From: Stenopsyche tienmushanensis
Taxonomy: Eukaryota > Arthropoda > Insecta > Trichoptera > Stenopsychidae
NCBI GenBank assembly: GCA_008973525.1
Contig: WACJ01000521.1
Location: 310,001-374,000 of the forward strand
Direction: 5' to 3'
DNA: 64,000 nt
Numbering within the stretch: position 1 is the stretch's first letter; the number at the start of each line of letters is the position of its first letter. The position numbers and the translations under genes are program-made. The notes under the pieces were generated by a model. It worked only from the letters and a program-made list of their open reading frames with translations, made no database searches and was not told where the DNA came from. This document shows positions 36,786-48,718 of the stretch, piece by piece.

Positions 36786-39700
36786 CATTCGATGCATAGA
36801 AGCGAGTGAGCTATATAACGTAAACATTATGATTCATCCATTTCATGTAAAATATTTGATAAGAACGCTTTGTTTCGAATTATCTTCCTTGTTTAAATAA
36901 ACAATCCGTTTCAGTGTGACTCGGCTAACATCCGCTACCATATCATACAATTAGAAAGTGTATAAAATTTGATTCACTTTTAATAATACACTAAAAAATA
37001 GTCCTAAATCACCGCATTCATATGACGAGTCTTCCACTCTGTTATCAATCTATTCAGAGGCTTACGCACTCCATATGTTGGTTCATAATCAGACGCCGTC
37101 TCTTCCTTTTTATGTCCTTAATTTCCATTTGGTTATTATTCGGCTTGACACGTTTCCGTCCATTTTAACTGATCCGTGACTGGATAGCATAAAATCTGGC
37201 GTCTTTCGTTTGTTTACAACGTTCTTGCTCCGCCGCTATATCTATTATGGGGCGTATTTTTAATCAATCAGTGATATATTCGGTATTGGGCGTAAAGTGT
37301 AATAAAACATTATGCTCCAAAAACATAATAATTTGATTTCTGCGGTGTATACAAAAGTCATTTTGCAAAGCAATTTCAAAAGCTCTCCATGTATATTTAT
37401 CCACTCTCGCAACTTTTAAAATGTATTTTTAATAATATAAAATTGTATTTTTGTCTGAAAATGAAATGTTTTATAATACGCAACAAATTAAAACTTTTTA
37501 AAAATATATATACAAATAGTATTTAAATATGTCTAGCATGCGATCTACGTCATTAATTTATACATAATTTGCCTTGGAATGCGTTATTAATGACATATAA
37601 ACCTTTGAAGGTCGAGTACATTATGATTATAATGAATTTATCTTCCTGTTTATAAAGATTTTTTCCATAAACATATCGAAATATATTAATTATTTACGAG
37701 AGAATAAAATATTGATTAATATTAACGCATGATTAATATTTATTATTGTTAATAACGCACATATATATATTATTTACATTTCATATCTAAATAGAAAGCA
37801 GCTTTTATATTTTTAATATGAAATGTTTTATGAATTGCAATGCATTGTTAATAATTATTACAATTTAATGAGTTTATGATAAAAAGTATATATTTATTTT
37901 TTTTTTGAGGAAAAATGTAGCATATATTCGCTGTAAAGATATTTAATATTGCTGTAAGGAATAATAACTAATGGAATAAATGACCACACCTCTCGCAGAT
38001 GGTATTTTCCGATGCTCAGATGAAAAACGATCATCGGAATTGTAATAAATGGCAGGATATTTGTTAATTCGTTATGTTTAAATTAGTCTCTCTGGAACAG
38101 TTGAACATTACACAAATGTTTTCGGCGCACTCTTACATATAAACAAAGTCATTAACATCACTGTGATCCGTTTTGGTCGAAAATATTACTCTACAAGTGC
38201 TTATCGGAGGGTTTTATTAAAAAACGATTAACAATCACGAACACCTTGGTATCAAATATCGATTCCTGACACTTGCCGCCGGTGTTGCCATCGCGCACAA
38301 ATGTCACAGAATGTAAACAAATATTTTCATCCGCGATTGTCTATGGCGCTTTGAAAAATTTCCATATTCAAATTTTTATTGTCAATTTTATTGCTGCGCT
38401 TATTATTTAAATATTCAATATTAATATAACGACTATAAAATAATATTTTTTATTTTATTAAAAAATATTTTAATTTCATTTTCAATTATATTATTTTTAT
38501 AATAATTTAGCGCTCGTGATTTTAATAATATTTGTTTTTAAATTATTATTTTAAACGCCCTCACAATCCGTATTTTTATTAAAAAATATTATCGACCGAT
38601 TTGAATTTTGGCGATTGACATAAAAGTATATTCGATATTCAAGATAACAATCGACTGAACGACGGAGCATTTTTGATGGACAGATGATTTATTTACATCA
38701 AATATGTTCCTCCAAAGCTTAAATTTGTGCATCAAAATTTTAATTATCAAAAATTATGACATGATAATTCAACTGACTGCAGCTTTATCTGGCCGTAAAA
38801 TCTACATATTCAGATTGACTTTCATGATTTAAAAAAAAGGAAATTATACTTCCATTTAAATTTTATTTGAATATATTGTGAACTTAATGTGTATGCCTAA
38901 ATGAAAAATCTATTTATTTCGAAATTAGATATGATGAAGAATATAACAAGATTTCGATAGTAACAGGTATGAAACCCTAAATTAATAAAAATGTCTCCAT
39001 TATATCTGAATATGTGAAAAATGACATTCAATTTATCGATACCTTTTTCTGCCTCATATCTTGTGGAATCAGGCTTAGATGCTGTTAATCATATCATGAT
39101 TAAACAGAGAAACCGGTTGAATATCTCTAAACTCTTTTAGACTGGGAATAGGGAGGGATAAATAGGGACTTATGGCACATTTTCTGTCTGCTCTTGTTTA
39201 TCATAGATCGATCAATTTGAGCCCCCGCGCAAGAACATCTGGCACCGGAAGACATGACAACAAAGGAAGCATACCTTTCTTGCTTTGGTGGTTCTTATAG
39301 CCTTCGTACTCCAGCAATCGACAATGCATTTCACTATTTCCATATGTCCTTACAATCGTTCAAGCCCAGACATGCGGCGTATTTTTCTACCTGATCAGTC
39401 CAGCATAAAAGAAAGTCTTCCAACAGGTCTAATATAGCTCGAGGAGGTCCAAAATCGTTTGCCTGTGTTTTATCATGCCGTTGTATGCATCTCAGAAATA
39501 AACTCATCTCGCACGCCTTCAAATTTCTACTAATTTTATGAATAATGGTACCAAAACCGCATCGTAAAAGCTGCACTATCCGAAGGTCATAAGCCTACAT
39601 TTCAATCGCAATTAAAAAAAAGTACTGAGAGTAGGAAAACTTTTATATATAAAAACAAGTATACAATCATATCATTTACAGTACTTTATAAATAAATGTT

Positions 39701-39915
39701 TAAAAACGATTTAGAACTTCTTTATAATTAATTAGAATATAAAATACTGTATCGCTAATACTATTGCAAATTTTTAATTTGACATATGAGTTATAGACGA
39801 AAACAAAAAGGCAAGGACCCTGCATCAACATTATATTTGCAAAATGTATATAAATGCAATATAACTTTAATTGAATAATAAAGTTGCGATAAGGTATATA
39901 TTATTATTATAAAGG

Positions 39916-42900
39916 TTAGCATGTATATTCGCTAGCTCTAGAAGACACAATATCTTGATCAGGTCCATTTTTATTCTCATATAGGAGTATGCTAAGCGTC
40001 TCTTCGTATATTCTCGCCTCTGGAAATTCAACTTTGGTATGTTTTTTGTCAGTACCGTAAACGATCGACGTGCAGCAGACTTCCGCGCGTGATTTCCCGT
40101 GACTATAAAACGACCAGCAGCATATTTCTTCCGATCCATCCGAACCGGTCATGTCTTTGATGAATAGAACACGGCCGCTGAAGCGCAGCGATAATTTGTC
40201 AAACAATTCGATATTTTTCAAAAAGTTATCGTCAGATGTGCTCGTGTATGAATATTTGTTGTTGTGCCGGTTTATCAGTAATTTAACAACGGGCTGAAAG
40301 CATCGAAAATGAAATGTTAACAAACAACGGTGAATCATCTCCATACAATTTGTTATCACAAATGACATATTTGAACGATAATGTTTTTTTTATCTACTAA
40401 TGTGCAATATGAGTTAGGTGCATACTTTTGTCGTCGAGCCGATTAACAATCTGGCTTCTTTGCTGGAAGTGATTAATGGTACTCTACAAATGGGCTCCGC
40501 GTCTCGTTCTTTTTTAGCTAAAGCCTGTTGACACAACTCCGCTAATTCTTCAATCAAATAATACTTTGCTTCTGCCAACAATTCGGCAACTTCTGTGCAA
40601 CTATCTGGCAAAGGAACTGTACCGTTTCTTAAAAAATTTAGAATTGTTCCAAAGTGTTTCCCGCAGCGATCGACGAGGATCCAACCTGTAATCAAAAATT
40701 TCAATCAAACTCAGATCATTCACATATAGAAACGAGCATCAACAGGTTTAACAAACAGTTTAATCCTAGATCACTAATCATTAGTCTCACAGACTACATG
40801 TATGCATGCTAAAACAGCCATTTATCGCAATGTAACTGAAGATTTACAAAATACGAATCAGTAAGGATCCGCACCCCATTGATTCTCCAGCCTCCCTACA
40901 GTCTTAAACTGACTCCCCTAGACTTTGAGTCCTGAAACATTGCGATACAATTGAAACCATCCAAGCTTATGTTACATCAGCTCTAAAAGATATCTCAAAA
41001 AAGGCCATTCAGTCTTTGAAACACTGCTGCAGAAGGGTTCTGCGTTAATATACTTCTAGTCTGGTGGAATCTGCTCCTTCGTTTATAACAGTAAAATATT
41101 GGATGGCAGAGTTTAAATGAGGCCGTACAAGCTGCAAAGATGAACATCGCCAAATTACACCAGATATGGTGAAGAAAATCCTCAAAATGGTATTGAATGA
41201 CCGTCGACTGAAAGTGCGCAAGCTAGCAGGCAAGCCGTGCATTTCAAAAAGCACTGTACATCACATATTCAGTGAAAATTTGAACATGAGTAAGCTGTGC
41301 ACGAGATGGGTGCTGTGTTTGCTCACAATGGAACAAAAACAGCGTCTCAATCAAGTGTTTATCGATGTTTCACAGCAATAAAGCCGAGTTTTTGCGTTGA
41401 TTCATAAGAGGAAGGGGGTTTAGTTGGTAAAAATCTCATACTACCACCAGAATGGTGGTGTTTTTTGAAGATTCTCCCCTTTAAACTAGTCACAAATAGC
41501 AGCCTCTTGCGTTGATATATTTCTGAAGGCGGCGTTACCAGGACTGAAAGACCTCTGAGATGTCCTCTAGAACCGATGTAACACGAGGTTGGATGCTTTT
41601 GTTGCATGGAGGACTAGCACTCGGCGGATGACAATAAAATATAAAAACATCGGGCTTGCGGCGAACTACAGTATTTCATAGTCCGGAAACATTTGGGACC
41701 GAATTTATCTAAGGACAATAGAGCTTGGAATGTGACCGTGACCTATCCGTGGAACCGGGCTACCAAGGATTACCACAAAAAGATAAGGAATCCTCGCCAA
41801 GACGTCTGATTGGTGCATTTTTGGGCACCAAAGCTTCTGGGGGAAGGCGACGGAGATAAAGGGACATCCAACCCAGGACTAGCTGTCTTCAGCAGTTCAC
41901 TACCCCCAGTCTCGGAGGCTCAACATCTCTTCATGGACTAGATCCTCACAACTTTTGTCTCAAAGGTTTTCTTCAATTCACTCTATGAGCTTCTACCGGT
42001 ATTATCGAGTCTTGCCATGCAAAGAGACTGGTGACTTAGCCTGATTAGCTGTACTTTCCGCCTTTCTCTCGTGGGCCGCCTTGTGTCAGCAAGGGATCTA
42101 TGCCACACTTTCAATCGTGTCCCAATGTGTCGATTAGGAATGTAGAAAGGCTGGGGAACGAATAAGGTACGAGTCTTGACCAGGAAATCATTGACAACAA
42201 AGGCGCTGAGGTTTGCACATTGTCGTGATGAAGTTTCCATGCTTCTTTGTACTCTTATCTTCAATTACAATGGAATAAACTACTGTTTTTGTTATGTTTA
42301 GAGTTTCTGCTATCCATTGAAGGTTCAACTGTCGGTCAGAGTTCAAACAATTATGCACACGCGCCACATTTTTATCTATTTAGGAGGTTGATAGATGTAC
42401 ACTGCAGGGGTCCGTCAGCGACCTTCCTTCGGCCCTCCTTAAACAACTTGTACCATCTAAAAACTTCTGATATGGACAAAAAATCAACCTCAAAGGCTAG
42501 CCGAATTAATAGAAACGTTTAATTGCTTCAAAACGGTTCATGCGAACGCATCCCGAGCTCAGAGGTGTGAAAAAGGACGCAAAAATATTTTTATTTCCTT
42601 TGAAAGTTGTGCTTAAGATTAATTCAATGTAAAAAACGAAAAATTTCATCCAGTACCCCTAATTTAATACTAATTTTTGTAAATCTGATAATTATTATAA
42701 TCAAGCCGTAGAACAATGTACGAGTTTAATCTTAATATAAATATTATAAAAACAATTACCTTCGGAATCTGTAAGCACTTCCATCTGTCCGCTAAACATT
42801 GCTTTTAACATTGTATCATTTTTAGTAAGAGTTCCAATCGTAGTATAATATAAACTACCGCCGACGTTTAATTTTACATATTGCGATGGGTTTCCCTTGA

Positions 42901-42925
42901 TTATCGTCTTGTGATCACCAGACAT
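39916..42925 (-). CDS. BACURD-like BTB/T1 protein, copy B
   Basis: Exons 42925-42760, 40685-40426 and 40293-39916 encode 267 residues. The start [20 protein letters not shown] is preferred over an upstream in-frame Met because it aligns with copies A and C. The BTB/T1 fold is about residues 15-117 ([20 protein letters not shown] is canonical). The C-terminal domain includes [40 protein letters not shown] and [18 protein letters not shown]. It ends [12 protein letters not shown], without the Asp/Glu-rich tail of C. It is probably a CUL3 adaptor. Intron 1 (42759-40686) is 2.1 kb and holds a mariner relic. The start lies 1.1 kb from the divergent MADF gene. Confidence 0.94.
41080..41400 (+). mobile_element. 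mariner relic in BACURD-B intron 1
   Basis: The plus strand reads WMAEFK, a stop, GRTSCKDEH, then [20 protein letters not shown] and [20 protein letters not shown]. This is the N-terminal helix-turn-helix half of a mariner transposase, and the frame is lost after VFIDVSQQ. It lies opposite to the host gene. The rest of the intron (41400-42750) has no recognised gene, only a small ACCACC/GGTGGT hairpin near 41445. Confidence 0.75.
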
Positions 42926-44066
42926 AATAGCGGGGTGTTGAACGTCAGGCTGCATAACACAAATCAAACGGAATATTAAATCTATTTGTATCATTTTTTA
43001 TCAATCGAATATAAATAATGCTAATATTTCAACAAATTGAGGTTATAATCATAATATGAGCTTAATCTGTCATGCAGTATTTGCCCTATAAGGCGATTAC
43101 GTTTTAAATATAGAAATATTCCACGTCTTTATTAATATTTTGCCATAAAATGCGAATTATTAATCGTCGACTATCTTAAAATTGAACGGTGCGTTATGGA
43201 AGATTTGATATATTTAAAGTGACAGTGACAAAAATGACGTCTGAGCACAATACAACATAATTTTACTTTTATTTCCATGTCTCTTGCGGATTTTTTTAAC
43301 ATCTGCGGTGTTTCAACACAAAAGCTGCATTCGATAGTTGAAATAAAAAGATATAGCAACGGACACAACTACCTCCAGATGAAACAGCGCCAGGTTGAAT
43401 CCCTAAAGGGAATCTTAATATTATGGTTTAAGGCAAGATTGCTCATGCAATCCGGTATTGCTCACAAGGACTGTGCCATTTTTATGGATCGATACGAACT
43501 ATGCTCTGATATTCATCATGAAAGACGAGACGATAAACGAGCCCCGGGGGTAAAACAAGCACAGACACTGCCGGCTATCGATCTCTTGACACCCTACTAC
43601 CGAGTGTTGCCACTTTTGAAAATACACAACTTTAATCGAACATATTTCAAACGATAGGGAGAAATGGTGAACAAATTCAATCAGGAATGAACTGACTATT
43701 GTAATTTATTTTTTTAAATGACCGTTTATCGTTTGTCAATTAATAATAATTGATAAATTAAATTGTTTAATAATATATTTGGGATTTAAAATCATAAAAA
43801 AATATTTATAGTTCTTGTTTGATATAAAATGTTAATTATAAATAATAAAAATGCTTGAATATAATCGCTGTTTTTTGATGATATAATTGTGCATTTTATG
43901 TATGAATTCGATTATTTTATTGTATTTTTCTCGCACTGCCAAAAATTTGACATCGGTCCACACTCGACGACATAGCAACGACATCTGACAGACACGACAC
44001 GGAACGGCAGTAATCTTGTAATTGCAAAGAAATTGATATTTTTAACACACCACCGGGATCTGCTGC
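42926..44066. promoter_or_regulatory. divergent upstream region of BACURD-B and MADF gene
   Basis: The interval separates two oppositely oriented starts and should hold both promoters. The less AT-rich stretch at 43935-44060 ('cactcgacgacatagcaacg') just before the MADF start is the best promoter candidate. A transposase-like frame occupies 43277-43657. Confidence 0.4.
43277..43657 (+). pseudogene. possible pogo/Tigger transposase N-terminal relic
   Basis: A 126-residue frame contains a stretch (about residues 35-72, around GILILWFKARLLMQSGIAHK) resembling the CENP-B-type HTH domain of pogo/Tigger transposases (L..WF...R..G.PI....). What follows does not align. It could instead be an unrelated chance frame. 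No catalytic DDE part is present. Confidence 0.3.
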
Positions 44067-44917
44067 ATGGATATAGAACGACTGATTGATTTAGTGAAAC
44101 AACATGAGGAATTATACAATATGAATCACATCAAATACACTGATAAGCTTATAAAAGAAAAAGTATGGATTGAAATTGCAAATGAGATGAATGAAACCGG
44201 TATATATGCCCATATAATTTAATCGAGCGTATTTAACGAGCTGCAAAAAACAGATTAAATGCAAATCTTTGAAAATATTAAACGCGTACATGAATTATTT
44301 TTGATGTTTAAACGTTGAAATTGTTCGCATGTGTCAATCTCTGAAATGATTTTTCAGCAACCAGCTGCAAGAAAGCTTGGATTAACTTGAGGGACTCGTT
44401 CCGAAGAGCGCACCGCAAGCACGAGAGCTTTAAGAGCGGCAAAATATCCAACAAAATAAAGCCGTGGAAGTACGAGAACGAGATGCATTTCTTGCTGCAC
44501 TACGGCGTTGAAAAAAAAATACACAATTTAACGAGGAAGTTCATCGAAAAGAGCAAATCAAACGATCGCATTAACAAAGATGCCGAAATTAAGACGCCGT
44601 CAAATAAAAATACATCGCCGGCAAAGAAGACGAAGGTGGAAAACTTAGATAGCGAAGAAACGGCATCGTCCGTCCTGATGAAATATTTGGACGAACGAAA
44701 GACGCCTTCGAAAGATCCGCTCGCAATTTTTTTCTCGAGCGTTTGCTCCACGGTCAGAACGTTTTCGCCGTACAATCAAATCATCGCGAAGAGTAAAATA
44801 TTCGACATCATTTCTCAATTGGAAATAGAGCAAATTAAAGAGACCTCGTACAATTACAATCGAGCGTCTCCCAATCCCTACTTAAAATCCGCAAGTTCGT
44901 CGTCTTCAATCGAATAA
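44067..44917 (+). CDS. MADF-BESS domain protein
   Basis: Two exons, 44067-44199 and 44358-44917, join in phase 1 to give 230 residues. Residues 1-95 form a MADF (Myb/SANT-like) DNA-binding domain: IERLIDLVKQHEELYNMNHI, KVWIEIANEMN and, across the splice, CKKAWINLRDSFRRAHRK, then FLLHY. A basic, Ser/Lys-rich linker follows. Near residues 165-205 is a BESS motif (DPLAIFFSSVCSTVRTFSPY then KSKIFDIISQLE), which in this family mediates protein contacts. Members are nuclear sequence-specific transcription factors (Adf-1 is the model) and are much expanded in insects. Which paralogue this is cannot be told. An AATAAA lies at 45077-45082. It sits between BACURD copies B and C on the opposite strand. 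Confidence 0.92.
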
Positions 44918-45814
44918 CTTATTTAAATTAAAACTATGTTTATGATAAAGTGTCGAATCTCTCAAAGAGTAACCGGCGTTACGTGGCTGTATTTTACGCG
45001 TTTAAGATGAAAAATATATATTTATTGTTAAATATTTACTACCGTTAATGTAATAAGAGTATATTTTAGATTATAAAATAAATACACCGTTCATCTCGTA
45101 CATTATTGGCCTTATTTGATGCGTATTTCATTATTGCCATTTGGAATGTTTCATTTATGGCAGTCGTAAATGGACGGATTAATCAATAAGTATGATTGTC
45201 ACGTCTACGCCCAAAAAAAGTCACCGTTTACGTGCATTTTGGATAAAAATGAGTCATTGGAGCACATTTCTTTGAAGATGGTGTGATCAACGTTGAGCGA
45301 CTGTTTACGCTTGAAAATATACACAATAAACCGTTAAAATCCCGTCTGTTTTTGGCACGATTACATTTCAGAGCTCAAAACAAAGTATCACAGATATAGC
45401 AATCACTCAACGTAGCTACGAGGATAGTCCAAGAAGTATCCGTCTTAAAGTATTTTTTGTTGTAAAGTTGTCGTTTAAAAAAAGCTAAATGGTACGATGC
45501 TGTTAATGGAAGGCATTTCTAAATACATCTATTTTATTTTTCAAACGTTCAAGAACGTGGCGTCCTTTCAAAGAAGATATATTGTCAAGACGGCCATGAA
45601 ATAAAGCTCTACCATGGTTAAAAAAACGAGTATTTTTCGAGGAACTAACGTCGGGTAAACTGTGATAAATCACTGTCCAGATCTTTCCCTGTTGTCATGT
45701 AAAATCCATGTTTTATCATAAATCTGAGGATAATTCCAAAAGTATACGACCTGATGTATAGATGACGGTTGTTAAAAAAATAAAATCATCAATAGTCAAC
45801 TTTGGTCATCACGA
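44918..45814. other. MADF 3' UTR and intergenic
   Basis: The 3' UTR with poly(A) signal reaches about 45100. After that nothing is recognised before the mariner relic. Confidence 0.5.
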
Positions 45815-46240
45815 GGCCGTACGAGTTGACCAAATGAGGTGTCCACACCAGAAATGGTGAAGAAGATCCACAAAATGGTATTGGATGACCGTCGACTGAA
45901 AGTGCGCAAGCTAGCAGACAAGCTGTGCATTCCAAAAAGTGCTGTACATTGCATATTCACTGAAAATTTGAACATGAGAAAGCTGTGCACAAGATGGGTG
46001 CTGTGTTTGCTCACAATGTAAAAAAAACAGCATCGTTGCGATGATTCAACTGAATATTTGGTGATGTTACACGAGTTTTTGCATAGATTCAAACACGGAC
46101 CCATCTTTTCATGCCTGAGGCAAAGCAACAGTCAAAACATTATACTGAAAGCGGAGAATCGACTCCGAAGAAGGCGAAGACAGTTCCATTTCCGCATCAG
46201 TGATGAAATCAATAAAAATAAAGTGCTTAAAGCGTGAAAA
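45815..46240 (+). mobile_element. mariner relic
   Basis: [40 protein letters not shown], then after a break FLHRF and SGESTPKKAKTVPF-like pieces. This is the same subfamily as the relics at 41080 and 53880. The frame is broken and the catalytic core is mostly gone. Confidence 0.8.
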
Positions 46241-47403
46241 AATGGCTCGATGTTAAAGATTTGCCAACAACGAAGAGGCGTAGCCGGCGTTCGATGCCTA
46301 TTTTGGGGAGCTCGTCGGACACTCTTTGGACTACCCTCGCGACAGAAAACATCTTAAAAAATTGTCATTTTTACAGCAACATAAAACAATAGCAATTCAT
46401 CAAGCACAAACATAATAAAAATAATAAATTCAAAGAAGCCGATAATCAATTTTAACCCCATCATCGGTTAGTATAAAAAAATAGAACCACAATTATTTTT
46501 ATTACGTTGCAACATATTTATTAAATTACTACTTTACATTTATTGCAGTAATCAAATCAAAAAATATATTACACATATAGCCAATTATAATATCAGAATA
46601 TATTGAGAAATCGCCATTCACTCGATTCATGCTCTCGGTGTATCTATGTTTTTCATTATTAACAAATTCGTTACGATTTTAAAAATATAACTAGGAATTT
46701 CCATTCAATTACTGTTATCTACGTGGGATATTATTTACATTATCACAGTTATCGGGACCCTGATTATAATTATTGGGTTTTTATAATCCAGCGGCTGAGA
46801 ATTTCACATTTAAAATATCGGCGCAATATTGAGAGTATGGCGTGGTCAAGCATTTATATACACGTATAGCAAAAAGCGGATAGATAATATTATACACAAC
46901 CATTCATTATTAGTATTACTACACAATGAAAGTCTATTTATTCATAAAATGTTCTATTTGTCTACTATTTTCTTATTTATATTGAGAGATAATTTAAGGG
47001 TTCATTTTTTAGGCGTCGATGATACAGTCGTGATTTTATTATTTAACACGAATTGTACACAAAACATCGTATTATCATTATAATAAACTATATAAATATT
47101 TATTTGGCAAATATTTGAGCTGAACTCGTTTAAAATATAGCTCTTCTAAAATTTGTTCACGTTCTCACATATATTAAATTGTACAAGAATAATTACAAAG
47201 TTTATCGGCAATCATTTTAAAAATGGTTTACATCATTTACGTCATTCGTTTTAAAACATTCAAGTAGTCCCGAGATCCAATGCTGGATAGAAGAAATCGT
47301 ATCGATAGTTATCGTCGAAGAAGTCACGAAGCAGGACATCGGCTCAGCAGACTGAATTGCTCTGTTTGCTATTTCTGAGTCGTGCCAAGCCGGATTCTAA
47401 ACG
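46241..47403. other. intergenic downstream of BACURD-C
   Basis: AT-rich and includes the presumed 3' UTR of copy C. No gene seen. Confidence 0.5.
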
Positions 47404-48685
47404 CTACGACTGAGTATTCTGCTTGTTCGAACGAAGGTGAGCCAAGCCGTTGTGGTCCTCTTCCTCGTCGCTCGTGTTGGACATGCCACCCAACGTCCGC
47501 GAAGTCGCTTGCATCAAATCCTGATCGGGACCGTTCCCGTTTTCATACAGTAAAATACTGAGCGTTTCTTCGTATATTCGAGCTTCCGGAAACTCGACTT
47601 TTGTATGTTTTTTATCGGTGCCGTAGACTATGGAAGTGCAGCATACTTCGGCGCGGTTCTTTCCGTGGCCGAAAAATGTCCAGCAGCATATTTCTTCGGA
47701 GCTCGTGACGTCTTTAATAAAGAGGACGCGACCGCTGGCACGAAGAGAGAGCTTATCGAAGAGCTCTATATTTTTTAAAAGATTGTCATCCGACGTACTA
47801 GTATACGAGTATTTATTATTGTGTCTATTAATGAGCAGCTTCACAACCGGCTGTAAATTGAAAACATATTTAAAATTCATTTTTCAATCAATATATTAGA
47901 AGTATCCGTAGTTAATGTCGCTTTTTCAATGCACCGACTTCAAAATACACTGCGTAAGCCAGTGACTTACCCGTTAACATTACTACGTTTCTTCACAGAA
48001 AAAAATCATATTTTTTAACACCTAAACTATATTATGTTATAAACACATTGGCAAACTTAAAAATGCCTTCAAATTTAAATAGATTTGGGTGTTTCCATGT
48101 CATTTTTAAATAAATTCAACAGAAATTATCAGGGCTGCCTATTGAATGATCTTTGCTATGTAACTGAATTTAATTTGAGATGTATCTGGGAGCCAGACAG
48201 CGAACGTCGCCATTTAAATTTGTCTTATCTGTGATATGTTCATTATGACTCATTTAGTGAATACTCGATTGATATCGTCTAGTCGCGATTTTATATATAA
48301 AATTGTAATTTTTTCCCCGCAATTTATAAAAGTAGATATTTTTAAGTTTATGCTGTGACTAACCCTTAACAAGAAATGCTCAAAACCCGTAAATGATCCC
48401 GCATAACAGCATGTGCATATGTTAGAGCACACAAATCACCTTTAGACAATAAAATGAGTGAGCCGTGGGCATGGGGCGCACGGCTCGCTCATTACGCCAT
48501 GGCAGTTAAAAGGTCCAAGCAGTTAGGATGTGTTTTAAATAGAGACGCGTCCGTCGGAACATCTGCATAGCGAATGTGTATCCCAAAAGTCATGAAATAT
48601 ATTATTTTGCCGTACCCCTACTGATCGCAGCGTATTTGAACCGATTGGGTGAGGTAGCGGAGGTATAGGGCTGAAAAAGCCACCC

Positions 48686-48718
<33 letters not shown>

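Larger units (their letters stand above)
35915..39915. other. interval between BACURD copies A and B
   Basis: The interval is very AT-rich and contains an RTE relic (36215-36450), a composite-repeat tail (36480-36545) and a mariner C-terminus (36605-36785). It includes the upstream region of copy A. A reverse frame at 39334-39576 (80 residues) is not recognised. The patch at 38130-38340 is more mixed in composition and may hold regulatory sequence. Confidence 0.5.

Noticed and set aside
39334..39576. 80-codon reverse frame upstream of BACURD-B's end as a fourth gene
   Set aside because: No recognised domain, no conserved splice sites, and it lies in repeat-rich DNA.
48686..48718. A17 run followed by (AT)n as a LINE or SINE tail
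   Set aside because: No element ends there. A simple repeat at the edge of the nested insertion is enough to explain it.
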